From NCBI RefSeq assembly GCF_040712315.1, contig NC_134015.1:23065614-23129613 (forward strand): a stretch of DNA of 64,000 nucleotides. Reading direction: 5' to 3'. The translations under genes were made by a program, and so were the position numbers. Under the pieces are notes generated by a model. The model saw nothing but the letters and a program-made list of their open reading frames with translations. It made no database searches and was not told where the DNA came from. Below are positions 55,791-64,000 of the stretch, one piece after another. Numbering within the stretch: position 1 is the stretch's first letter; every line of letters starts with the position of its first letter. Origin of the DNA: Castanea sativa. Lineage: Eukaryota; Streptophyta; Magnoliopsida; Fagales; Fagaceae.

Positions 55791-56268
55791 TACCAAAATC
55801 TCTAGAACTATGTTTATAAACATATAATATTTCACTTATATTATAGTAAATATAAAATTTTATTATAAAACATTACCTCAATTCAAAACAAATTATTCAT
55901 AGTTTTAGACTTTAGTATCAAATAAAAGAAAAAAAAAACACAATATAAAAAATAGAAAACTTAGTTGTTCATTTCATACTAAGAAAACAAATAATACTAA
56001 GAAGTTAATGTAAATAAGTTACCATTATGCCTTTACAAAAATTCAAAAATTACAAAACTAAAAAATAAAAATAAAAAAAAAAAGCTTTTTTTTTGTACCG
56101 GCCGGTACGCCCGGTACCGGCCGGTATTGCCCGAAATTGGCCGGTATGGCCGGTACGCGGCCGGTACGGCCGGTATTTTTTCCGGTACAATATAGAAGTG
56201 TACCGGTACCGGTGCACTGGCCGGTACGGTATGTACCGGCCGGTACCGGTACGGTATCGGCCACACTG
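55651..56268. mobile_element. hAT-like element rich in GTACCGG, 618 bp
   Basis: Perfect 8-bp duplication GTGTGCTC at 55643-55650 and 56269-56276. The ends share AATACCGTACCGG and (reverse strand) GATACCGTACCGG; the right end begins CAGTGTGGCCG on the reverse strand. Both subterminal regions are packed with GGTACCGG and GGCCGGTA palindromes (55660-55750 and 56095-56260) around an AT-rich centre with a (TA)n(CA)n run at 55757-55790. Confidence 0.85.
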
Positions 56269-56707
56269 GTGTGCTCTCTAATATGTGTTAATCAATTTGC
56301 TAGTGAACTAACATTTAATATTGTTTTCCCCCATAAAAGTGTTTAATATAGACATAGCATTGTTAGTTTATTGTGTGAATTAAAATTCTATATCAATTTT
56401 TTGTTTATTTATTTAAGCCAATTTATATAATTTTTTAGCTTACCAAGTATTTAAAGTTTTATCTTCTCAAAAAATTAAAAGACGAAGTAATTGAAGTTTT
56501 GATATCTAATTGCAAGTCTCTTTTGAACAACTTTTAGTTTGGTAAAGCCCATTACCATATTTTAAAGTTGAAGTAGAACCAAAATCTAAATAAAATCCAT
56601 ATTAGCTTTTACTTGTAATTTAATTTTATGTCAAGTGCCCAATTTGAATTTTCTTAATTTTTCTATCAAGTAACTCATTCATAATATTCAACATGAAAGT
56701 CAAAATC
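56269..56707. other. AT-rich spacer
   Basis: No gene or repeat recognised between the GTACCGG element and the third solo LTR. Confidence 0.5.
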
Positions 56708-56712
56708 ACTAC

Positions 56713-57460
56713 TGTAAGTGCACAATTGCACCTGACCCCAAGAACAGTTACGGGCTCAGGCCCAATGAGCCTTAAACAATATGAATTTGTAGAGTGTGGG
56801 CTTGAAACCCAGGTTAGAAGTGTCTGAGGATTAAATGACAAGCAAAAGATTGCAAACACTTGAAAACAACAAGGAATATTGTAAATCAACCTGCTCGGAC
56901 GTAAGCCGAGAGCTGTTCTTATATTATCTCTTTCTCTTTTTTCTTTTTCTTTTAGATTACCAAAAAGTGACCCCCATTCCTGTTCTAGGTTGCTCCTTAA
57001 ATAATCCTCTTTTTGATACTTTGTACACGTGTTGCCCCAACTCCCCCTTAGCCTAGATATTTTTTTTCTCAGTGCCTTTGAATAGTAACCAGAAGTTTCC
57101 CTTCCACTGTTCAGGTGTCACTTCCCCATTAATGCGGCCAGGGTGGTAGGTGCAGGGTCTTTAATGTGGAGGTGGCAGCCTTTATCTTTGGTATTTCTCT
57201 AACATCGGTGCTTCTAGGACATTCAGGGGTTCACCCCTTTTAACCATTGGTCTTGACCGTGTCATTCCCTAACCTTTACCATGAAGTCTCTGGTTCTCCG
57301 GTGTCCGTCCGAGGGAAAATTCACCCTCGGCTGGATCCTCGGATCCTCGGCGTATGGGCCGACCCGTAGTACTAACAAATTCTAAACCCAAGAGCAGGTC
57401 GGCCTTCCTTAGCATGGCTCAAAGGCCCACATCCCCATCAGGGTCATTTTACTCCCCACA
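56713..57460 (-). mobile_element. Solo LTR, family S, copy 3
   Basis: 748 bp, TGTAAGTGCACAATTGCACC ... CCCCACA, inverted relative to 22258-23009 and closely similar to it. Perfect 5-bp duplication ACTAC at 56708-56712 and 57461-57465. Contains the shared TACGTCCGAGCAG-type box (reverse strand) and CTGTTCAGGTGTCACTTCCC. Confidence 0.92.
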
Positions 57461-57715
57461 ACTACTTTATCGTTACTATTGTTAAAAGTTTTCATGCGTA
57501 AGTACCTATAAGGTGTGAAACACATAGGACAAATAATATGAACAATGACAACATGTAGATTGTAGAGTATATACATACAAACTTGTAGGCGCGCTATACC
57601 TGATTTTATTTTTATTTTTTTGATGGGAAGGCTATACCTGATTTAAATAAATAATAAATAAAAAAACATTTGTTTGTCCATATTTCAGATTTTTAAAGTC
57701 ATAATTTATTAATTT

Positions 57716-57917
57716 AGCGTCCATTTGGAAACAGCTTATTTAGCTGAAACTGAATTTTTTTTGCTAAAAGCACTATAGATAAAAGTAAAAGTTAGCTAAA
57801 TATTGCAATAGGAACCATTAATAGCACTAAAAAGTGCAGTGAGGTCCATAAATAATAACAAAAATAAATTGAAAGCGGAAATAAGCTGAAAATTTTAGCT
57901 CATCCCAAACGCACACT
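57716..57917. mobile_element. MITE family A, copy 3
   Basis: Left end GCGTCCATTTGGAAACAGC; right end CATCCCAAACGCAC, its approximate inverse. The core AGCTGAAACTGAAT, CACTAAAAAGTGCAGTGAG matches copies 1 and 2. It abuts a family B MITE. Confidence 0.7.
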
Positions 57918-58144
57918 TAGGCTTGGTTTGGATACAAATGAAAAGCTGGCGTCTGCATTTTCCTTTTTCTTTTCTTTTTTCCTGTACGTGTTTCAGCTAT
58001 AGGGGACAAAGTACTGTTCACGCACTATTCAGCTACTTTTTCATTAAAAAAATGGATCACACGGTATTATTCACACATTTAAAAATTATTTTGCTACAGT
58101 GTTTTTAGTTTTCAGTTTTTAACTGTATCCAAACGGACCCTTAG
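57914..58144. mobile_element. MITE family B, copy 2
   Basis: Left GGCTTGGTTTGGATAC, right end TATCCAAACGGACCCTTAG. Shares CACACATTTAAAAATTATTT and TTTTGCTACAGTGTTTTTAG with copy 1. Confidence 0.75.
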
Positions 58145-58410
58145 AGGGCGTTTGGATTGAGATTATTTGCTGCGTTCACATTTTGCTTTTCTTTTTCTTT
58201 TCTTTTTTTGCAGCGGGGGACATATGCGCAGTGCGCGTACTGTGCGGCACTGTGCACGCACTGTACGCACACTGTTCATGTACTTTTTCATCAATTTTTT
58301 TATTAAAAATGGGTCCCGCATCACTATTCACACATTTAAAATTTATTTTGCTGCAGTGTTTTCAGTTTTCAGTTTTCAACAATAAGTTCTATTCAAACGG
58401 ACCCTTAGTC
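58141..58410. mobile_element. MITE family B, copy 3
   Basis: Starts GAGGGCGTTTGGATTGAG immediately after copy 2 and ends CAAACGGACCCTTAG. A T-rich inner tract and a GC-rich stretch (GCGCAGTGCGCGTACTGTGC, about 58226) distinguish it. Confidence 0.75.
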
Positions 58411-58776
58411 TAAAAAATAAGTTTCACTTAAAATGGAAAAAATAAAAAATAAATTCATTTTAGGATTAAGATTTCATTAAGAATATTTAATATTTTTACG
58501 AAGTGCCAATTGTCATTGTTCTCTTCTTGCGCATTTGGAGGCTTAACACCGATACTTTTCACTCTAAGCCTCCACTAGTTTTTTAATATCTACATTTTTG
58601 TTTTAACTTTGTATATTTTGTAGACTTGTGCAGAAAGTGGAAAGTATTAGTTTGTCACCTCTTACATAACTCAATCCGCTCTTGTTATGGATTCTTTTGT
58701 TAATTTCATCTAGAGGTAAGAGAGAGGGTTTGAAGTATTTGATTATAGTGAACTTTCTTTGATGTGAATGTTCTAA
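58411..58776. other. Spacer, no gene recognised
   Basis: AT-rich, one 61-codon minus frame without family resemblance. Confidence 0.5.
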
Positions 58777-58827
58777 GAGCACTAACATCAGATATGCTAA
58801 ATGCTAAATTTTTAGCATTTAGAAGTT
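58777..58827. mobile_element. PIF/Harbinger-like end fragment
   Basis: TAA followed by GAGCACTAACATCAG and TGCTAAATGCTAAATTTTTA, resembling the ends of the Harbinger-like elements at 49152 and 50428. Interrupted at 58827, where hAT transposase sequence begins. Related sequence (TTTTGAATGCTAAAAAAATT) resumes near 60607. Confidence 0.45.
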
Positions 58828-59613
58828 CTTAACCCAAGGTATAGATTGAAGTATGTAAAGTTTTGGTTTAGGGAGTGGTATGGAAAGGACAAGGGGGATG
58901 AGATGAGCTCTAAGGTTTGGGATGCATTGAAAATGTTGTATGTGGAGAGAGTGGGTCAAAATAAAACTTTGAGTTCTAGTGGTAGTTGTGCTTCATTGTC
59001 TAGGGACTCCATGCCAAGTGTTGGCAATACTTCATTGTCTGATCGAATTAAAAGTTATAATAATAGGTTTAAGCAACACTTAGCGGACAAGGACAGTGTG
59101 GAAAGCAAATCTGAGTTGGATAGGTATTTGTTGGAATCTTCTGAGGACCCTGATGTGGAAGATTTTGACATCTTGATGTGGTGGAAAATGAATTCTTCTA
59201 TATATCAAGTCTTTTTTCAAATTGCCCATGATGTGTTGGCTATTCATGTCTCTACAGTTGCATCTGAGTCTGCTTTTAGTACGAGGGGTGTGTTTTGGAT
59301 TCGTTCAATAGTTCGCTATCTCCTAATACAATTGAAACCTTTATTTGTACCCAAAATTGGTTAAAGGATGCAAAAAAAAAAAAAGACCAATAAAGCTTCG
59401 GGAGTGCATGGATAATGTGGAGGATATGGATGGTTTTGAGATTGACACTGGTAAATATATGTTCATTTTGTTTGTTGCATGTATTAATTGTTTATTTATT
59501 TGCTCAATGCTTACGAATCATTTTATTTTGAATGGGATTGTAGAAACTGCATCGGTTTGCCAATGCCTATGGAGGAGGATCCAAGCACCGTTGTGTTGGA
59601 TGATGATGAGTGA
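58828..59613 (+). pseudogene. hAT transposase C-terminal region (zf-BED RICESLEEPER-like)
   Basis: Starts mid-protein as EVLNPRYRLKYVKFWFREWY (usual consensus LDPRYKLxYVxF). It continues through KSELDRYLLESSEDPDVEDF, DILMWWKMNSSIYQV and DVLAIHVSTVASESAFST, the hAT dimerisation domain with its conserved WW and ASESAFST motifs. A frame shift near 59300 moves to SLSPNTIETFICTQNWLKDA. A further piece, KLRECMDNVEDMDGF, ends at a GT donor (about 59451); after an intron, GLPMPMEEDPSTVVLDDDE reaches TGA at 59611-59613. DAYSLEEPER/RICESLEEPER proteins are hAT-derived; this copy looks like a dead transposon rather than a domesticated gene. Confidence 0.85.
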
Positions 59614-60420
59614 TGTGCTACTCTTTGCTTGGAGTTAGTTAGTAGTTAGTATTATGTAAGTATACTTGTTATTATCATTCGTTTGTGTTAATTGTAAATA
59701 TTATATTGTTCATAAATGTTTTATTGTTATTAACACGTGTTTATGTTGTTTTGTTTCGTATTTTGTAGGAGTTCTAGAATGATCAATGATGCATAGTACA
59801 CAAGCTTACTAAACAAAGGACTTACAAGAATTAGCATTCTTTTGCCTATATGCTAATTATATCTGTATATGTTATTGGTTGTGGACTTTTTCACTAATGG
59901 TAGTTATTTAGATATTCATGGGTGGGATTATTATTGGGGATACAAGCAATTAGCATTCTTTTGCCTAAATGCTAATTTAATTTGTATATTTTTATTTTGG
60001 CATTTGTGGACAGTAACAAATGGTTCTATAATACGTTATTAAGTGGAAACATTAACGCTTATTGTTATTGACACTAACACACACAGTAACACTAATGATA
60101 TTATATGCTACATGATAGTATTTTGGGAGTTGAACTCTTATTGAGGCAATTTCAAAATATTTTTGCATGGTGAATGAAATGAAAAAATTGGATCATTATG
60201 TGAACAGAATTTTTGCACAGGTTTTGGAATATGCTTTTGTGCGACTAGGTTGGCACAGGTTTGGCAATTGGCATAGATTTTTGCTTTTGTTTTATGTGTG
60301 ACTAGGTTGTTACAAGTTTCATGAATTATTTAGCATAGGTTTCTTGAATAGGTTGATATATTGATATTGGGCTTGAAAACCCAATTTTTTTATTATTAAA
60401 AAAACAGTTTTTTTTTTAAT
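59614..60420. other. hAT 3' non-coding region
   Basis: AT-rich. TAGCATTCTTTTGCCTA occurs twice (about 59834 and 59950), as does GTGACTAGGTTG-type sequence near 60240-60305. No further exon is visible. Confidence 0.5.
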
Positions 60421-60567
60421 ATTTCAAACCGACCAAACCGCACGCTATAGGTCGAAAAACCGACCTTAGGCGGTGTGCATTGGTTCCAATTGTGAAAAAA
60501 CCGATCTCTATCGGTTCGGTAATAAATTTGGGAAAAAACCGCCTCTATCGAACTGCGCACCCCCCTA

Positions 60568-60731
60568 TTTAGAACACCAAACATCAAATATTCCCTTCAC
60601 TAGATGTTTTGAATGCTAAAAAAATTTAGCATGTGTTTGTACACTTCTATTAGTAGAAGCGTACAGACTCAGCTGCTAAAAAAAATCATTTTTAATCGAT
60701 TTCTCTCTCCTCATTTACTAACATATTCTCA

Positions 60732-60770
<39 letters not shown>

Positions 60771-61345
60771 CCTTTTTCTCTATTCACAGACCACACTTCT
60801 CTCTCAGATCTTGTCGTGGAGATCAGCGTCGTGGAGATCAATTGTGGAGATGGTTAATGGCGCTGTGAATACTGAGTTGAATTTGTTTGGTTTTTGGAAT
60901 AGGTTATGGCGTGGTCCGATTGTTGGTGGTTTTAGTTCTTTGTTGGCCTTTAGGTTTCAACGATGGTGGTATGATTTTGGCTTTTGGGTTTCAGTGGCGG
61001 TGGTATAATTGTGATTGGTGGGTTATGGTGGTGGCATGAGGTCTGATGGGTTTTTTTATATGAGTTTGCGATTTGGTTTTTTTTTTTTTTTTTGTGGTTG
61101 GTGGTTGTGGATTTGTGGTAGTGGTAGTTGTAGAGGTGAGTTTGATTGTGATGGCAGTGGTTGGTTTTGAAAGGTGGTGGTGGTGAGGGGTTGGTATTTT
61201 TTTTTACTTGAGGAATTTTTATAGGTTATTTTAATGTGTTATAATCTTAAAATAAAAAATGTGATTTAGGATATAGCATTAAGTAGTATGTTAAAATAGA
61301 GAAAGTAATTTTTTTTAGAGAGATTTAATCTATAACATTTAGAAA
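60568..61345. mobile_element. Harbinger-like non-autonomous element remnant
   Basis: Has the same plan as 50428-52169: TGAATGCTAAAAAAATTTAGCA near the left, a (CT)n run at about 60736-60769, then a G/T-rich GGTGGTGG tract (60920-61195), then AATAGAGAAAGTAATTTTTT. Ends are not precisely definable. The 131-codon ORF at 60613-61008 is low-complexity (Ser-Leu repeats) and not supported. Confidence 0.4.
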
Positions 61346-61404
61346 CCCATTGATTTTTGTTTTTTTTTTTAGAAGAGGAGAGGAGAAAACCCATTGATTT
61401 TTAG

Positions 61405-61620
61405 TAGGGATGGCAATCAAAGCCCGACTTGAGGGTACTCAGTCCGACCCGGCCCTAATGGGTCGGATTTTACCCGGCCTGATAAAAAATAGGGTCGGAT
61501 ATGGGTTTTAAAAAAACCTGAAACGGGTTCGGGTCGGGCCCGGGGTTTATCAAAACCCGGCCTAAACCTAACCCGGTTATATACAAACTAACTTAAATAC
61601 CCTTTTATATATATACTTCT
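61405..61620. mobile_element. hAT-like terminal region
   Basis: Begins TAGGGATGGCAATC, a common terminus of plant hAT elements, followed by GGGTCGG/CCCGGCC words in both orientations (61440-61570). The opposite end is not found before the window ends, so it is partial or extends beyond. The CT- and CA-rich leader-like sequence at 61620-61800 would fit a transcribed 5' region. Confidence 0.45.
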
Positions 61621-61714
61621 AAACCAACCCTAACCTAATTCATTTCACTTTTCCTCTTCACTCAGCCGCCCCACCTCTCTTTCTCTCAAGCTCTCAAATC
61701 TCTATCTCAGCAGC

Positions 61715-61759
<45 letters not shown>

Positions 61760-61914
61760 TCTCAAGCTCTCACGGCTCTCACAGCCTCACTCAACTTCAC
61801 GGCCCCATGGCCTCATTCAATTTCATGGTGTCAGCTCTGTTCGTTCAGCCTCACGCCCTTGATTTTTCTTTTTTGGTTCGTTTCGTCTTTCATTTTTTTT
61901 TCTTTGTTTGTGAT

Positions 61915-62235
61915 TTCTGTATTTGTGTTTGTGTTTGTGTTTTTTATTTTGAAAAGGAAAATCATAAATCTAAAATTTTTGTGTTTGTAATTTCTGTGTT
62001 TGTGTTTGTGTTTATGTTAGGGTTTCTGTGTTTTTGTTTGTGTTTGTGATTTTGAAAGGGAAAATCTGAAATTTTTGTGTTTGTGTTTTGATTTGTGTTT
62101 GTGATTGTGATTTTGGAAGGGAAAATCTGAAAATTTTGTGTTTGTGAAATTTGTGTTTATGTTTGTGTTAGGATCTGTATTTGTGTTTGTGATTTTGAAA
62201 AGGAAAATCTAAAATTTTTGTGTTTATGAAACATG
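61915..62235. repeat. GTGTTTGTGTTTGTG minisatellite
   Basis: About five imperfect units of 55-65 bp combining GTGTTTGTGTTTGTGATTTT and GAAAGGGAAAATCTGAAATT. Strong G/T strand bias. The 80-codon Val/Phe-rich frame overlapping it is repeat-driven. Confidence 0.85.
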
Positions 62236-62428
62236 TGTTAGGATCTGTATCTGTTCAGCTGTTGCAGGAGCACGTTGGAAAGAGCCATTTGCCTTTGCTA
62301 GAGATCATTCTGCCCAAATCTACACTTTAAATGGAATGCTGTCATTGGAACAAAGGGGTGGAGGTAGGGTGGTTACAGAGTGAAAGCCTGGAATAAATTG
62401 GAGAAATTTTTAAGGTTCTAAATGTGGG

Positions 62429-63145
62429 TGTAGACATCAAAATTTTATGATGTATTCACAACCGTCTGATTGTTCATGATAAAATATTTATGATCAAGTT
62501 AATCTTCAATTGATGATGTGGACGATCATCAAATGAAATCAAGCCACGTGGCAACATCAAATGAAGATAGCCATATGGCAGCGTCAGAAGAAAAGACCTA
62601 TATGGAAGGTTCTTATTAAATAAAATACCAAATTAAATTCATAATTCAACTCTCAATAAATGCTGAAAGGAGATTCCAAATTAAATACTATTGAGTTGCC
62701 TATGAATAGAGGCTTCTCATATGAAGAAATGGGGAGACACTTAGAGAGAAAACCTTACTGATACTCTGTCAAAATAGAGAGTCATCTATAAGTCCACAAG
62801 CATTCCATTTTTTCATCAAGGTTTATTCCTACTTCTTCAAATCAAAGTAGAGATTCTCCTTCAATCTAGTTCGAGATTAAGCCAACGGCCCTTGCATCAA
62901 ATCAAGCACGTTCAAATATTCATTCAACTTGGAGACATCAAAGCACAATTCAAGATCAAGCCTCATAGCCCCATTGGATCGTAAAGTTTCTTGGAGAGCG
63001 AATCAGAGGAGTTTATTGTACTCTTTCATTGTAAAGATTCATATAGAGGATTGTACTTACATATATACAAATCAAATACAAGTTGATAATTTGTTACACT
63101 ATTTCGTGATCGTGTGATTCTTTTTTTACGAAAATTGTGTGTATA
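62429..63145 (+). mobile_element. Solo LTR, unrelated to family S
   Basis: 717 bp beginning TGTAGACATCAAAATTTTAT and ending GTGTGTATA. Flanked by a perfect 5-bp duplication GTGGG (62424-62428 and 63146-63150). The right end is TA where CA is expected, explainable by one C-to-T change. The interior has LTR-like leader sequence (GAATAGAGGCTTCTCATATG, about 62704) and a terminal TTGTTACACTATTTCGTG. No adjoining internal region. Confidence 0.65.
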
Positions 63146-63150
63146 GTGGG

Positions 63151-64000
63151 TCAATACTTAGTTCAAGGTTCCATTAATGGTAATTAGAAATTGGGTTTAG
63201 AGCTGTAAAATGGGAGTGCTGCGAATTTGATTGAGGGAAGGAGAGCATTAGACTATGTTAGGACATGCAGATTTGATTGTGGATTTCAAAGGGATTCATT
63301 GTCTTGAGGTGACATATGCAAGTTTAGTTGTAGGTTAAAGATAAGATTTTGGCTTAAGGGAAAATTGTGTTCCAGGGAGAGGAAGCAAAGGTGTGGCCCA
63401 GGTGATGGAGTGTACAAGTGAAGGGGTAGAAGCAAGGGAGAATGGGAAAGAGGTACATATCTTTTCACTTATGTTCATCTCCAAATCAACCCCATCAGCC
63501 CCTAGGCCCCCTACAACGCAAAATATGAATGGCTAAACCCAAAAAATAAAATAAAAAACACCCACACACAACATAAACAAACATATAACAATGGCAGCAG
63601 TATAAAATCAACAACTAATTCTTGAGCTATTAAGTGCATCGATCAAAAATTAAATTGCACCAAGGAAGGAGCATGTTGGATGAGAGTGTGTTTTTGGAGT
63701 GAGTGTGTTTGATCTGTTTTAGGTTCAATTTTTGATGAGTTTATGTGTTAAAGTAATGTCTGCATTGGAGGTGGGTAATAGAATAGTAATGGAGGGAATC
63801 ACAGGTGGGTAAAGTGTCAAAAATAAAATTACAAATAGACAAACCACATATGAGTAAAGTATAATTATCCCAAGTACAAATGAACAAAAAAATAAAAGCA
63901 CCAAAAGTGTGCCAAAAAAAAAAACTAAAGTAGGGAGTTTATAATACTAAAAAAAAAAGGAAAACGACAACAAAAAAAACCTAAAGGAGATTAAAAAAAG
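63151..64000. other. Right edge, no gene recognised
   Basis: Non-repetitive, A-rich towards the end (runs at 63913-63924 and 63950-63958). No ORF with family resemblance. Confidence 0.5.

Larger units (their letters stand above)
58828..60567 (+). mobile_element. 5'-truncated RICESLEEPER-type hAT element
   Basis: Begins abruptly inside the transposase gene and extends to a right end at 60567, whose reverse complement starts TAGGGGGGTGCGCAGTTCG. Subterminal CGGTTCGGT/AACCGCCTC words (60430-60560) are typical of Ac-like plant hAT elements. TTTAGAAG at 58820-58827 and TTTAGAAC at 60568-60575 could be the 8-bp duplication (7 of 8 match), which would mean an internal deletion removed the left end. 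Confidence 0.65.

Noticed and set aside
60613..61008. 131-codon ORF with Ser-Leu repeat
   Set aside because: Built on (CT)n and GT-rich tracts; no family resemblance.
61807..62049. 80-codon Phe/Val-rich ORF starting after a CT-rich leader
   Set aside because: Overlaps the GTGTTTGTG minisatellite; the frame ends with the repeat.

Overview
This is a repeat-dominated stretch of a nuclear plant genome, almost certainly a woody dicot. The sequence is AT-rich and full of simple repeats, and nearly every recognisable coding trace belongs to a transposable element. Exons are split by short GT-AG introns, and PLATZ, plant mobile domain and 2-oxoglutarate oxygenase fragments are plant-type. The repeat style would fit Fagaceae (oak or chestnut relatives), but that is only an impression. 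I see no intact protein-coding host gene, no tRNA or rRNA gene, no CRISPR and no operon.

Layout. 1-3.9 kb: intergenic, with a possible exon at the left edge and a small poly(A) retroposon with a 20-bp target duplication. 3.9-8.2 kb: a dead minus-strand L1-type LINE, split by a 562-bp hAT MITE. 9.04-18.93 kb: a nearly complete minus-strand Ty3/gypsy element of TAT/Retand type (LTRs, gag, protease, RT, two RNase H regions, integrase) with an extra antisense ORF on the plus strand and the target duplication TCTTT. 19.0-20.0 kb: a candidate solo LTR beside two exons of a truncated PLATZ gene (20.3-20.7 kb). 22.3-23.0 kb: the first of three solo LTRs of one family. 24.7-36.3 kb: a string of insertions into one small host segment, namely a 764-bp hAT, a 5.5-kb hAT-ended element carrying a plant-mobile-domain pseudogene and a palindromic array, the second solo LTR, and a 4.2-kb CACTA element. 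37.9-49.1 kb: a gag-only LTR-element region with several tandem arrays. 49.15-52.5 kb: two PIF/Harbinger-like elements and a large head-to-head minisatellite, the larger element carrying a SINE. 52.7-54.3 kb: a 2-oxoglutarate oxygenase pseudogene split by a hAT element that itself holds a SINE. 54.6-58.4 kb: hAT-like MITEs, a GTACCGG-rich element and the third solo LTR. 58.8-60.6 kb: the 3' part of a RICESLEEPER-type hAT transposase. 61.4-64 kb: a hAT-like end, a G/T-rich minisatellite and another solo LTR.

Element boundaries rest mainly on target-site duplications read directly from the sequence, many of them perfect. The coding remnants are inactive: LINE RT motif C reads FTNF, gypsy RT reads YVNN instead of YVDD, and frames carry stops and shifts. 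The window is therefore best read as layers of insertion that can be ordered in time. The most interesting structures are the spliced antisense ORF of the gypsy element, the plant-mobile-domain gene with its palindrome array inside hAT ends, and the 2-oxoglutarate oxygenase pseudogene whose frame rejoins exactly when the hAT insert is removed.
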